Made by a program: the position numbers and the translations under genes. A DNA stretch of 55,046 bases from an uncultured Clostridia bacterium (lineage in GTDB: Bacteria; Cyanobacteriota; Vampirovibrionia; Gastranaerophilales; Gastranaerophilaceae). Positions 8,479 to 16,956 of the stretch are shown here, one piece after another (positions within the stretch are counted from its first letter, which is position 1; each line of letters starts with the position of its first letter). The stretch is taken from contig CAMEWS010000005.1 of the NCBI GenBank assembly GCA_945946765.1, forward strand, positions 1 to 55,046, written 5' to 3'. The notes under the pieces are model-generated. The model was not told the DNA's origin and made no database searches. It saw only the letters and a list, made by a program, of their open reading frames with translations.

Positions 8479-8560
8479 TTTATATTCCCTATCCTTATTT
8501 TTTTATATTCAAGTTATTCTAACTATTGTTGAAACGGTATAATTAACTTCCGATTTATAC

Positions 8561-8594
8561 AAATTAAATTCGGCTCCGCTAACAATTCCAAGGG
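8561..8594. repeat. Dispersed repeat, copy B (5' part only)
   Basis: This segment aligns without gaps to 35-68 (26 of 34 bases by eye: AA-TTCGGC, AACAA, GGGGTCAC). The hairpin part seen in copies A and C is not recognisable downstream. It lies between the divergent aspS and ricT genes. Confidence 0.4.
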
Positions 8595-8721
8595 GTCACT
8601 TTCGATTATCAAAAGCAATACAACCTCGGACATTCGTAGAAAAATATTATAACAAACATAACACAGAATCAATTTTAAGTATTTTATGCTAAAATAAACT
8701 AAAGATTTATGGAAAACAAAA

Positions 8722-9645
8722 ATGATAAAATACGCAGTTAATTTAATAAAAAACACTTTTCACCCTTTACAAATACCCGAATCCGCCCATGTTGAACACG
8801 GACAGCTTGTACTTGTAAGAACAGAAAAAGGTGAAGAAGTTGCAAAAGTTTTTACAGTAAACCCATTAATAGCAAAAGCTTGGGAAGGCAAAATGCCCCC
8901 TGCTCTGCCTTTAATAAGAGTGCTGGGTCAAAGAGATTTGGAAACACTGGAAGAAATTAAAATAGCTGAAGGTGAAGCTTTTAAGACTTGTAAAGAGCTT
9001 GTTGCACAACACAATCTGCAAATGAATCTTGTGCAAACAAAATACACTTTTGACAGAAGAAAAATCACTTTTTATTACACAGCGCCCGAGCGTGTAGACT
9101 TTAGAGGGTTATTAAAAGACCTTACCCAAACTTTTAAAAGAGTAAGAATCGACCTTCGACATATTGGGGTAAGAGATGAAACTTCACTTTTAGAAGGCAA
9201 CGGCTTGTGCGGAAGACCTTTTTGCTGCTGCACTTTTTTAAGAAAATTTGATTCAATAAACATTAAACTGGCAAAAGACCAAGGAATGCCGATTACTCCG
9301 GGGAAAATCTCGGGCACGTGCGGAAGACTTTTATGCTGTTTAAATTACGAGTACAAAAACTATATTGATGCAGCAAAAGACATGCCGCCCATAGGCTCAG
9401 GCGTAATGACTCCTGACGGTCTTGGCAGAGTTTGTTCTCTCAATTTCTTAAGTAATGAAATTTCCGTTAAAACAGAAGACGGAAAAATCAAAAACTTCAA
9501 AAAAGAAGAAATTGAAATGGTTGACGGGGATGTTAATATTGATATAGATATTCAAGATGCAACCGCATACCAAGAACAACCCGAATACAATGTCGACATA
9601 AAACAACTTGAAGACGATAGAAACAGCTCTACGGGAAATGTATAA
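8722..9645 (+). CDS. ricT: PSP1 domain protein, RicT/YaaT family
   Basis: The 307-aa protein has the PSP1 C-terminal domain (about residues 60-230) with its cysteine signature: C163 and C168-C170 in GLCGRPFCCC, then C200, C205 and C206 in GTCGRLLCCLNYE. In Bacillus subtilis RicT (YaaT) forms the Y-complex with RicA and RicF, binds iron-sulfur clusters and directs RNase Y-dependent mRNA maturation. The cysteines are complete here, so cluster binding is plausible. RicA and RicF partners are not in the window. The acidic tail (about 265-307) is low complexity. It is followed 51 nt later by the FlhA-C-like gene, so the two may share a transcript. Confidence 0.85.
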   Translation: MIKYAVNLIKNTFHPLQIPESAHVEHGQLVLVRTEKGEEVAKVFTVNPLIAKAWEGKMPPALPLIRVLGQRDLETLEEIKIAEGEAFKTCKELVAQHNLQMNLVQTKYTFDRRKITFYYTAPERVDFRGLLKDLTQTFKRVRIDLRHIGVRDETSLLEGNGLCGRPFCCCTFLRKFDSINIKLAKDQGMPITPGKISGTCGRLLCCLNYEYKNYIDAAKDMPPIGSGVMTPDGLGRVCSLNFLSNEISVKTEDGKIKNFKKEEIEMVDGDVNIDIDIQDATAYQEQPEYNVDIKQLEDDRNSSTGNV

Positions 9646-9696
9646 TATTTTCTTATAATCTGATTAAAAAATAGTAAAACGGGGAATTATATAAAT

Positions 9697-11160
9697 ATGA
9701 AATCAACTAAAATGCAATATTGTATTAAAGCTGTACCGAGTGATGACACGTTTCAAATGGAATCTTTACTCAATGAAATGTCCTCTTTAGGCTGGGAACT
9801 GTACACAATGCACGAAGTCGAAGCTGATGAAGGATATAATTACAACTGTATTTTTGTCAAAGAATGTGACAACATTCCCGATACCGAAGAAGATGATGAC
9901 GAAAACCTTTTCGGCTATCGTTCTCAAATGCAAAAAATGATTTCCTCACAAAACGAACCTTATGAACTATGTATAGAAATTCAAAACAAAATCAGAGAAA
10001 AAAGAAAAAAAATTAATAACATTAAATCATTGATTGACGAAACAAACGAAACTCAACGTCAAGAACTTAACAATGAAATGTATAGAACCATTGAAGAATT
10101 GAAGGAATTAAAAAAACAACTTCAAGCTACTATTTCACCTGAAATAATGCTTGATAAAATCGGCGAAGATAAAATAAAAATACGTCTTAGCGAAGAAAAC
10201 ATAGAGCTTGTTAATCCCGACACAGATGCACAGCTTGTTGCGGAAACCGTCAGGGTAAGACAAAACCTTGTTGACGAACTCGGATATGTCATTCCAAAAA
10301 TCAGGTTTGAAAACGATGAAACATTGCAGGCAAACGAATTTCAAATTGATGTAAGGGGAGTTTGTGCGGCAAAAGGCTGTGTATTTAACGGCTACTATAT
10401 GTTTTTTAAAGATGATTTGAACATAGACAAACCGACAAAAGACATGATTAAAGACAACGACCCTATCACAGGCAAAGTTGTATACTGGATTCCGTCTGAA
10501 AAAACAAAAGATTTTTGGGCGGAGGGGTATGATTCTTCACAGGTTATTGCACGTATTTTAGAATACATTTGTATTAAAAACGTGGATGAAATTTTTGATT
10601 ACAACGACATAAACAATTACATTGAAATTGTAAGCGAAAATAACATGTATCTTATAGAAAATATTATTCCGGATTTTGTTTCCGTTGCAGAATTAAAATA
10701 CATATTAACAAGCCTTATAAAAGAACGGGTTTCAATAAAAGACATTGTTTATATCTTTGAAAAAATAAACGATTTTGCTGACGAAGAAACAAAAGAAGAC
10801 CTTTTAAGCAGAGTAAGACATTCGCTTTCTCGCCAAATATCCAAAGGCATTGCGGATGAAAACAATCTTATACGGGCATTTGAATTATCCGAAGAATCCG
10901 TAAAATACCTCTTGGGAAAAGTTTCCGGCAAAAATACCGTTATACGTATTGATAACAACAAGATAAAAGCAATTGTAAATAACATTTATGCATCAATTGA
11001 CCAACAAAAAATCAATGCGGATGAAATAGTTGTTATAGTACCTATGGAAATTCGTCAGGTTACAAGTGTTGTTCTTTCTCAACACATGCCAAGCGTAAAA
11101 GTTGTGGCACGTGAAGAAATTGCAAACGGATATTCCATAGAAATTTACGACAGAGTTTAA
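9697..11160 (+). CDS. Soluble FlhA/SctV C-domain-like protein with DUF4177-like N-terminus
   Basis: The 487-aa protein has no signal peptide or membrane segment. Residues 6-56 look like a DUF4177 domain (MQYCIKAV, then LGWELYTM, then CIFVKE). Residues 85-145 form a charged coiled coil. Residues 150-487 resemble the cytoplasmic domain of the export-gate proteins FlhA/InvA/SctV along its whole length: VRQNLVDELGYVIPKIRF, ANEFQIDVRGV, the GYDSSQVIARILEYI helix, IIPDFVSVAELKYILTSLI with VSIKDIVYIFEKI, and the closing strand and helix from IVVIVPMEIRQV. In flagella and type III secretion this domain forms the nonameric ring that docks chaperone-substrate pairs. Here the N-terminal membrane half is absent. 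No other export gene is adjacent; the neighbour is ricT. Confidence 0.75.
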   Translation: MKSTKMQYCIKAVPSDDTFQMESLLNEMSSLGWELYTMHEVEADEGYNYNCIFVKECDNIPDTEEDDDENLFGYRSQMQKMISSQNEPYELCIEIQNKIREKRKKINNIKSLIDETNETQRQELNNEMYRTIEELKELKKQLQATISPEIMLDKIGEDKIKIRLSEENIELVNPDTDAQLVAETVRVRQNLVDELGYVIPKIRFENDETLQANEFQIDVRGVCAAKGCVFNGYYMFFKDDLNIDKPTKDMIKDNDPITGKVVYWIPSEKTKDFWAEGYDSSQVIARILEYICIKNVDEIFDYNDINNYIEIVSENNMYLIENIIPDFVSVAELKYILTSLIKERVSIKDIVYIFEKINDFADEETKEDLLSRVRHSLSRQISKGIADENNLIRAFELSEESVKYLLGKVSGKNTVIRIDNNKIKAIVNNIYASIDQQKINADEIVVIVPMEIRQVTSVVLSQHMPSVKVVAREEIANGYSIEIYDRV

Positions 11161-11176
11161 CAATACATACACAAAA

Positions 11177-11200
11177 ACAGCGGGATTTTGAACCCGCTGT
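11177..11200 (-). terminator. Intrinsic terminator for the EF-hand repeat protein
   Basis: Stem ACAGCGGG/CCCGCTGT of 8 bp with an 8-nt loop. On the minus strand it is followed by TTTTTG, so it mainly ends the gene at 11232-12605. It lies between convergent genes and may also slow plus-strand transcripts. Confidence 0.7.
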
Positions 11201-11231
11201 CATTATGTGTGAGTGTTACAAAACGGAATAT

Positions 11232-12605
11232 TTATTTTTGAAGTGCATCATATTCTTCTTTGGTTAAATGTTTTTCTTCAGTTCCACCATTATCTTTATA
11301 AATGTATTGTATATAAAATATTTGACCATTGCTTTCTTTAATAATCTGCGTATCATTTTTTCCATATGTAATAGTCTGGCTCCAATCGCCGTCATCGCTG
11401 TGACCATATGTAATTATACCATTTGAAACATATCTTCTGGTATACGACGTACCTTTACTGATGTTCTTTTCATAAATCACATTACCTTGTGAATCATATT
11501 TAGTTTCTTGTGATTCACCCAATACATATTTACCATCATCGCCTGTATAATATTTAGCAAAATAGTCATAAACTTGTTTTCCATTATGGAAACGTTGTTC
11601 TGCACATAAATTTCCGTCTAAATCAAATGTTTTTGTACTTGAAACAGAACCGTCCTGACGAAGGGTAGTTAAATATTTATAATTATTCTTATAATAAGTT
11701 TCTGTTTTTATGTGTCCATCGGGATAAAACGTGTAACTCTCATTTTTATCGGATTTACCATTTTCATCAATCCTGTATACAATTGTTTGACCAAATTTGT
11801 TAGTTTCACGCACAAATTTAGAGCCATCAGTATATCTGGTTATATCGGATATAATTTCACCCTTATTATTATATTTTAATGTTGAAGTATAATTAGCTTC
11901 CTTTATTTCTACAGACCCATCTTTATGTAAAGTTGCATTTCCGTCTTGTCCTTTGTTATCAAAAGTACGACCGTCTGCTGAAACCATACCTACACCTTTC
12001 ATTGCTTTAAAGGTTTTTGATTTATCGTCCCATTGATAGTGTATTTTGGTTGCTTCATCATAATAAATACCCTGTGAATCAGATGCAAATGTTGAACGCA
12101 AACCAAGTCCTGCCGCTGAATCTTTAGCATTTCCGACAAGTTTTTTACCGCTGGCATCATAAGCCTTCATTTCTTTCGGATAAGAAGACTTGTCATACCC
12201 AACATACTTTTGAGTGCCGTTATTACCTTCCATTCGTTTTGCATAAGAACCGTCCTTGCCAACCCAAGAAACATCTTTGGCTTCCAACAATTCACCATTT
12301 GCATCGATAATAAAGTGTTTTTTAGTTTTTGGGTCATACAAAAAATTCGGATTATTGGTTGTTTGGTAACCTTTGGCTATAGCCTCCCACCTGTGATTTG
12401 TATAATTTCCTGATTTATTTGATTGAAAATCATCCATTGCTTTTTCAAGTTCTGGTTGCTCTATTACACCAGTGCCATTTGCATCATACGTGTGAATATT
12501 AATGTTTTTAAATTTAGCATTTATCGACTCTTGATATTTATCAATAGATGCCGTTGATTGTTCGGATAATTCAGGAACATTTTTACCTTGTACTTTTTCT
12601 ACCAT
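11232..12605 (-). CDS. EF-hand protein with YD/MORN-like repeats
   Basis: The 457-aa protein has one canonical EF-hand calcium loop, DANGTGVIEQPE (about residues 43-54 of this start). A long series of Tyr-, Gly- and Asp-rich strand repeats follows (YDKSSYPKEMKAYDASGK, TRYTDGSKFVRETNKFGQ, YTFYPDGHIKTETYY), resembling YwqK/MORN or RHS-type antitoxin-like beta repeats. There is no signal peptide. The start is set at 12605: the ribosome site AGAAAGG lies 9 nt upstream of this ATG but only 3 nt from the ATG at 12611. Function unknown; a calcium-responsive surface or effector protein is one guess. Confidence 0.7.
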   Translation of the reverse strand: MVEKVQGKNVPELSEQSTASIDKYQESINAKFKNINIHTYDANGTGVIEQPELEKAMDDFQSNKSGNYTNHRWEAIAKGYQTTNNPNFLYDPKTKKHFIIDANGELLEAKDVSWVGKDGSYAKRMEGNNGTQKYVGYDKSSYPKEMKAYDASGKKLVGNAKDSAAGLGLRSTFASDSQGIYYDEATKIHYQWDDKSKTFKAMKGVGMVSADGRTFDNKGQDGNATLHKDGSVEIKEANYTSTLKYNNKGEIISDITRYTDGSKFVRETNKFGQTIVYRIDENGKSDKNESYTFYPDGHIKTETYYKNNYKYLTTLRQDGSVSSTKTFDLDGNLCAEQRFHNGKQVYDYFAKYYTGDDGKYVLGESQETKYDSQGNVIYEKNISKGTSYTRRYVSNGIITYGHSDDGDWSQTITYGKNDTQIIKESNGQIFYIQYIYKDNGGTEEKHLTKEEYDALQK

Positions 12606-12757
12606 ACACATACACCTTTCTGTATTTTATAAACTTCACTTGGTGTAATTATCGGCACGTAGGGAAAAAACTTAAGACTCCTCGAGGTTCGCCACGCCAT
12701 GCTATTAGGCAGTATCGTTGGGTTTACAGGATTTGTAAATAATTATTAAGAAGGATT

Positions 12758-13429
12758 TTATTTAACCATTCTGTCGTAATTTTGAGAAATATAATTTTCC
12801 ATAAATTCAAGCATCTTTTTATTGTTTTCAATATCGGTATGGGTTAATGCAGTAACTTTTTGACAGATAAAAAGGTTGCCCGTATGTTTTACATACTTAA
12901 ACTTGTTATTATTTTCCAGCACATCACAAACAAGTTTAGCCGGCCCATAGTAAGAAAAAATATCGTGAATTGCCACATAACCGTTTTCAACGACTCGTGA
13001 CGAAAAAAGTTCAAAATCTCGAGTAACAGCCTCGTATTTGTGAAAACCGTCTATAAAAATAAACTCGATTTTATCCTCAAAATGCAAGCCGACTATTTGT
13101 GATTTTTCTTTAATATGTTCAATTCTCTCCGACAAACCGCAGGTTTTAAGGTTGTGAACAAAAGTTTCGTATTTTTCGTTCGGCTCGTCTTTAGATGTTA
13201 AAAACGGGTCTATACTGTATATTTTGTTTTTAAAATTTATTTTCAATGCTGCAGCAGTTATATTAACAAGAGATTTTCCACACCAAGAGCCGATTTCTAC
13301 AATACATCCGATATCTTTTAAAGAAGAAACCGTATCAAAAAGCATATTAGCTTCATCCTGAGGCAACCAGCCTTCTATGCTTTTAGAAAACTCTCTTAAT
13401 TCTTCTGAGGACAATACAAGTTTGTTCAC
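12758..13429 (-). CDS. Class I SAM-dependent methyltransferase
   Basis: The 223-aa protein has a Rossmann-type SAM-binding motif I, VEIGSWCGKS (about 43-52), and a post-motif pattern FIFIDGFHKYEAVTRDFE with downstream GYVAIHDI. This is typical of the Methyltransf_24/CmcI-like group acting on small molecules or sugars. The substrate is unknown. It is the last gene of a minus-strand run that begins at the S4 protein (15958) and starts 1 nt after the isocitrate dehydrogenase stop. Confidence 0.85.
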   Translation of the reverse strand: MNKLVLSSEELREFSKSIEGWLPQDEANMLFDTVSSLKDIGCIVEIGSWCGKSLVNITAAALKINFKNKIYSIDPFLTSKDEPNEKYETFVHNLKTCGLSERIEHIKEKSQIVGLHFEDKIEFIFIDGFHKYEAVTRDFELFSSRVVENGYVAIHDIFSYYGPAKLVCDVLENNNKFKYVKHTGNLFICQKVTALTHTDIENNKKMLEFMENYISQNYDRMVK

Positions 13430-13430
13430 A

Positions 13431-14432
13431 TTAATTACCCATTTGTCTTATAATTTCTGCGGTATATTCATCTGTTGTTGCGTTGCCACCCAAGTCAGCC
13501 GTAAGAACTTTACCTTCTTCAATCACATTATACAATGCTTTTTCTATTTTTACCGCTGCTGATTCTTCACCTATGTATTTTAACATATTTATGGCACATA
13601 ACAATAATGCCGTAGGATTTGCTTTGTTTTGACCTTTAATATCAGGGGCAGAGCCATGTACAGGCTCAAACACCGCACATTCCGTTCCGATATTTGCTCC
13701 TTGTGCAACTCCCAAACCGCCTATTAATCCCGCCGTTAAATCAGAAACAATATCTCCATACAGGTTTGGCAACACCAAAACATCAAATTGACAAGGCTTT
13801 TGTACAAGCTGCATACAAAGGTTGTCCACCAAAATTTCTTTGTAATTAATTTGCGGATACTCTTTTGCAACTTCTCTGACACAATCCAAAAACAAACCGT
13901 CAGACAATTTACAAATATTGGCTTTTGTTACGGCATGAACAGTTTTTCTTCCGTTCTTAATCGCATAGTCAAAAGCATACTTTGCAATTCTTGTTGAAGC
14001 TTTTCTTGTGATAATTTTTATGGATTCAGCCGAATCCGCATCAATTTGCCTTTCTATACCCGCATACAAATCTTCTGTATTCTCTCTGACAACGACAAGG
14101 TCTACATTGTCAAAGGGGGTTTTTATACCTTTTATATTTTTACAGGGGCGAATGTTTGCATATAGGTCAAGCTCTTTTCTCAGTGCCACATTTACACTTC
14201 TGAAACCTTTTCCAATCGGAGTTGTCACGGGAGCTTTTAAGGCAACTTTATTCTTCCTTATGGAATCAATTACTCTTTGAGGCAAAGGCAAACCTTCAAC
14301 CTCTGCAACATCGGCACCTGCATTTTGAACATCCCAGTCAATTTGCACGCCTGCTGATTCAATAATTTTTTGTACCGCATTAGCAATTTCCGGTCCGATA
14401 CCATCCCCCGGTATAAGAGTAACTGTTTTCAT
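13431..14432 (-). CDS. icd: NAD-type isocitrate dehydrogenase
   Basis: The 333-aa protein is a beta-decarboxylating dehydrogenase of the isocitrate/isopropylmalate family. The substrate-binding run RSVNVALRKELDLYANIRP, with Ser-x-Asn and the Arg/Tyr set, matches isocitrate dehydrogenase rather than LeuB. ENTEDLYAGIE and NLYGDIVSDL supply the catalytic Tyr and the metal Asp. The short length and HGSAPDIKG resemble NAD-dependent enzymes. Homoisocitrate dehydrogenase is the main alternative. It would convert isocitrate to 2-oxoglutarate, probably for glutamate supply. The start overlaps the pncC stop by 1 nt. Confidence 0.85.
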   Translation of the reverse strand: MKTVTLIPGDGIGPEIANAVQKIIESAGVQIDWDVQNAGADVAEVEGLPLPQRVIDSIRKNKVALKAPVTTPIGKGFRSVNVALRKELDLYANIRPCKNIKGIKTPFDNVDLVVVRENTEDLYAGIERQIDADSAESIKIITRKASTRIAKYAFDYAIKNGRKTVHAVTKANICKLSDGLFLDCVREVAKEYPQINYKEILVDNLCMQLVQKPCQFDVLVLPNLYGDIVSDLTAGLIGGLGVAQGANIGTECAVFEPVHGSAPDIKGQNKANPTALLLCAINMLKYIGEESAAVKIEKALYNVIEEGKVLTADLGGNATTDEYTAEIIRQMGN

Positions 14433-14959
14433 TATTCAACTTCCTTTATAAATTCATTAAGACATGCAACCGACTTTTTGGCAAACATATATTTGATAAG
14501 CAATCTTGGATATTTAGGGTTTACGTTATATTTAACAACCCTTACTGAATCTGATTTTCCTACACCGATATACACAAGCCCGACAGGTTTTTCTTTAGTA
14601 CCGCCGGTAGGTCCCGCAATACCGGTTGTTGCAATCGCATAATCAGAACCTGTGTTTTTAAGCAAACCATGCACCATTTCTTCTGCCGTTTGGACACTTA
14701 CGGCTCCGTATTTTGCCAAAGTATCAGATTGTACATTTAAATATTGTTCTTTAGCCTCATTGGCATAGGTAACAAAATTCGCCTTTATATATGCCGAACT
14801 ACCCGACACATCAGTCATCAAAGAACTGAGCAAACCACCTGTACATGACTCCGCAACGGACAAGGTTTTGGAATTATTAACAAGCCACGCTCCAACAGCG
14901 GATTCATTTTCCGTATCAAGTACAAGTTTAAATATTTTAAAACAATCAATAATATTCAT
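14432..14959 (-). CDS. pncC: Nicotinamide-nucleotide amidase, CinA C-terminal type
   Basis: PncC deamidates NMN to NaMN, recycling a by-product of DNA ligase and NAD breakdown. The 175-aa protein is the stand-alone CinA C-terminal domain: LSVAESCTGGLLSSL with the catalytic Ser (about residues 33-47), GSSAYIKANFVTYANEAK, and ATTGIAGPTGG before KPVGLVYI. The N-terminal MoCF half of full CinA is absent, which is normal for PncC. It is coupled to icd by a 1-nt overlap and starts 1 nt after the upstream secreted-protein gene. With nadA and the nudix enzyme it gives the window three NAD-linked genes. Confidence 0.9.
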   Translation of the reverse strand: MNIIDCFKIFKLVLDTENESAVGAWLVNNSKTLSVAESCTGGLLSSLMTDVSGSSAYIKANFVTYANEAKEQYLNVQSDTLAKYGAVSVQTAEEMVHGLLKNTGSDYAIATTGIAGPTGGTKEKPVGLVYIGVGKSDSVRVVKYNVNPKYPRLLIKYMFAKKSVACLNEFIKEVE

Positions 14960-14960
14960 A

Positions 14961-15650
14961 TTAGTGCAAAGGTATATCTAACGGCTGAACCAACATAATT
15001 TCAAACTGTTTGCCCTGTGCCCAGTTTACATTGTTACCTTTTTTGAAAAGGTCGGCAACAGCCATGCCTGCATAATAACCGGCACCGCCAAAAACACCGC
15101 CAACAGCACCAATAGGAACACATACGTATTGCATATTGTCACCTGTGCCTTTGCCCCAATCAATGGTTTTACTTAAAATGTTTTTTGAAGTTTTCCAATT
15201 TTGCTGCAACGCATAACCGTAATTTCCGCCTTGATAAACGCCACCGTCAAGAGTCAATTCCCGATAGTTATACAGACCTGCACCAACAGGTATTTGTCTG
15301 CCCGTAGGAGTAACTACATGGTCAAAATTAAAATACATAACAGCACTTCTTGAAAGTCTTTTGTTCGGCACAATTCTATTGATAGTACCTCTGATTATAG
15401 AACCGGCAGGAAGAGCTATTTTACCGTTTACAATCTTATCTTCTTTCATCATTGCTGAAAACTCATCACCTACACTACCAACTGCAGTTGATACAGGCTC
15501 TAGTATTTCCAGTTTCATTGTTGTACCGGCAGGTATCCTGATAGCTTGAATATTAGTTTTTAAAGTCTTATTAATTTCTGCATTTGCACTTAAATTCATC
15601 GCACCTAGCAAACCAGCTATTACAAAGCTTACTGCTATAAACTTTTTCAT
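14961..15650 (-). CDS. Secreted hypothetical protein
   Basis: The 229-aa protein begins with a clear Sec signal peptide (MKKFIAVSFVIAGLLGAM, cut after ANA, about residue 24). ATG 15650 is chosen because AAAAGGAG lies upstream; a longer frame to 15710 would bury the signal. The mature part has strand-rich segments such as RIPAGTTMKLEIL and LPAGSIIRGTINRI, followed by a Gly-rich stretch (VGGVFGGAGYYAGM) that could insert in or associate with a membrane. The PAG-turn segments recall periplasmic TrbI/VirB10-like beta domains, but the match is loose. Function unknown. Confidence 0.65.
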   Translation of the reverse strand: MKKFIAVSFVIAGLLGAMNLSANAEINKTLKTNIQAIRIPAGTTMKLEILEPVSTAVGSVGDEFSAMMKEDKIVNGKIALPAGSIIRGTINRIVPNKRLSRSAVMYFNFDHVVTPTGRQIPVGAGLYNYRELTLDGGVYQGGNYGYALQQNWKTSKNILSKTIDWGKGTGDNMQYVCVPIGAVGGVFGGAGYYAGMAVADLFKKGNNVNWAQGKQFEIMLVQPLDIPLH

Positions 15651-15712
15651 TTTATTACTCCTTTTAATACTAATTAGTTTTATTTTAAAATTTGATTTTA
15701 CAAAAGGCAATA

Positions 15713-15958
15713 TTATTTTATTTCTTCATACAATAATGAAGCCTCCTGAACAGAAACATTTCCGGTCGGAACTTTGACAACCTTTACACTTACGGACTTA
15801 TTAAAATGTTCTATGGTAATAACATCCCCTTCTTTTAGTTGTTTTGAAGGTTTTGCAAGATTGCCGTTAACAAGCACACGCCCCTGTTCCGATACTTCAT
15901 TTGCCACCGTACGTCTTTTTATTAACCTTGAAACTTTTAAAAATTTATCTAATCTCAT
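15713..15958 (-). CDS. rqcP: S4-domain RNA-binding protein, RqcP/YabO family
   Basis: The 81-aa protein is a single S4 domain: MRLDKFLKVSRLIKRRT, then GRVLVNGNLAKPSKQLKEGD. RqcP (YabO) and Hsp15 bind the large ribosomal subunit carrying a stalled peptidyl-tRNA; in Firmicutes RqcP works with RqcH to add alanine tails. An RqcH homologue is encoded at 28512-30200, which supports this role. The start at 15958 gives the usual family length; a TTG at 15997 would add 13 unconserved residues. It heads a minus-strand run. Confidence 0.85.
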   Translation of the reverse strand: MRLDKFLKVSRLIKRRTVANEVSEQGRVLVNGNLAKPSKQLKEGDVITIEHFNKSVSVKVVKVPTGNVSVQEASLLYEEIK

Positions 15959-16158
15959 ATTTTTACTAACACCCGATTCCTGTTTTTTATTAAACAACTG
16001 TTAATTGGTCTTACTTAACAATTACAAAGAAGTAATTTTATTATATTTAAACAACCTCTTTCAAGGATTATTCTAACAAAAAAGCAAAATAAATTAACAA
16101 AAGCGCAAAAAAATTTCTTCACGGGTTTACAATAAATATAGATTTCGGAATCATAAAA

Positions 16159-16896
16159 ATGACATCACTACTTGATACAATACCTATAAAACAACCCAAA
16201 TACCCAATATCCTCGAAACCTGTGAATAACACACAGGCTTTTAAATCGCAGGATAAAAATCACGAAACAAAAGTAAAAGCAGCAACAATTACAGGCAGCG
16301 CTTTAACTACGCTTGCATATATGTTTATACTGGCTAAAAGTGTAAAAAAAGGTAATTTTAAACTCAAAGACCTTTTAAATGTAGATTTTCATAATATGTT
16401 TAAAGTAATGGGTCTTGCAACTTCCGCTGTTATAGGTGGCTTGACAGGTGGTTTACTAACAGACAAAGAAAACCGCAAAGCAAAACTTCAAGAAGGTATT
16501 CATCAATTTTTCGGCAATATAGTTGCACCTATAACCATTGTTGGCATTGCTAGTAATGCAATAGAAAAAAGAAACTTTGCCCCTTCTAAAGAAATTTTAT
16601 TAAGCGGTCTTACGGCAATTATGGGTGTAGGAATAGGGGTAACAGGCGGAAACTGGTTTGCATCAAAAATAAATAAAGTTATTTTTAAAGAAGATGACGG
16701 CAGGCATGTATCATTTAAAGATTTTGGAATTCACGTAGACGATTTACTTACAGTGGCAGCTTTAACTCCTATAGGAAGAAGTATTCAAAGTTTTATTTCC
16801 GTAGCTCTCCCCGCAATTTTCCAAATTTGCGGTTATGAAGCAGGTACACACACGGAACACGAAAAACACAAACATAAATACGAGCAAAAAGCATAA
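16159..16896 (+). CDS. Hypothetical multi-pass membrane protein
   Basis: The 245-aa protein has a hydrophilic N-terminus (about 1-38) and then three to four hydrophobic stretches (near 40-60, 83-100, 120-135, 147-170) rich in Gly and Ala, including AVIGGLTGGLL. A His/Lys-rich tail (HTEHEKHKHKYEQK) could bind metal. It recalls the larger membrane protein at 37903-39144 in style (no signal peptide, basic ends, Gly-rich helices), but I cannot show homology. Family and function are unknown. Confidence 0.6.
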   Translation: MTSLLDTIPIKQPKYPISSKPVNNTQAFKSQDKNHETKVKAATITGSALTTLAYMFILAKSVKKGNFKLKDLLNVDFHNMFKVMGLATSAVIGGLTGGLLTDKENRKAKLQEGIHQFFGNIVAPITIVGIASNAIEKRNFAPSKEILLSGLTAIMGVGIGVTGGNWFASKINKVIFKEDDGRHVSFKDFGIHVDDLLTVAALTPIGRSIQSFISVALPAIFQICGYEAGTHTEHEKHKHKYEQKA

Positions 16897-16919
16897 AAAT
16901 TCAGGTTTACAAAACAATG

Positions 16920-16950
16920 TTGACAACTTTAAATCTTTTGTTGCTATACT
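16920..16950 (+). promoter_or_regulatory. Promoter giving a probably leaderless mRNA
   Basis: A perfect -35 TTGACA (16920-16925) and -10 TATACT (16945-16950) are separated by 19 nt. The ATG at 16957 begins 7 nt after the end of the -10 box, where transcription normally starts. No ribosome site fits between. Confidence 0.5.
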
Positions 16951-16956
16951 GTATTT

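Noticed and set aside
12606-12757. Possible riboswitch upstream of the EF-hand protein
   Set aside because: Several short complementary stretches are visible (e.g. CTCGAG, ACTTAAG), but I could not build a convincing fold or match a known class.
13431-14432. 3-isopropylmalate dehydrogenase (LeuB)
   Set aside because: The substrate loop RSVNVALRKELDLYANIRP and ENTEDLYAGIE fit isocitrate dehydrogenase, and no leucine genes are adjacent.
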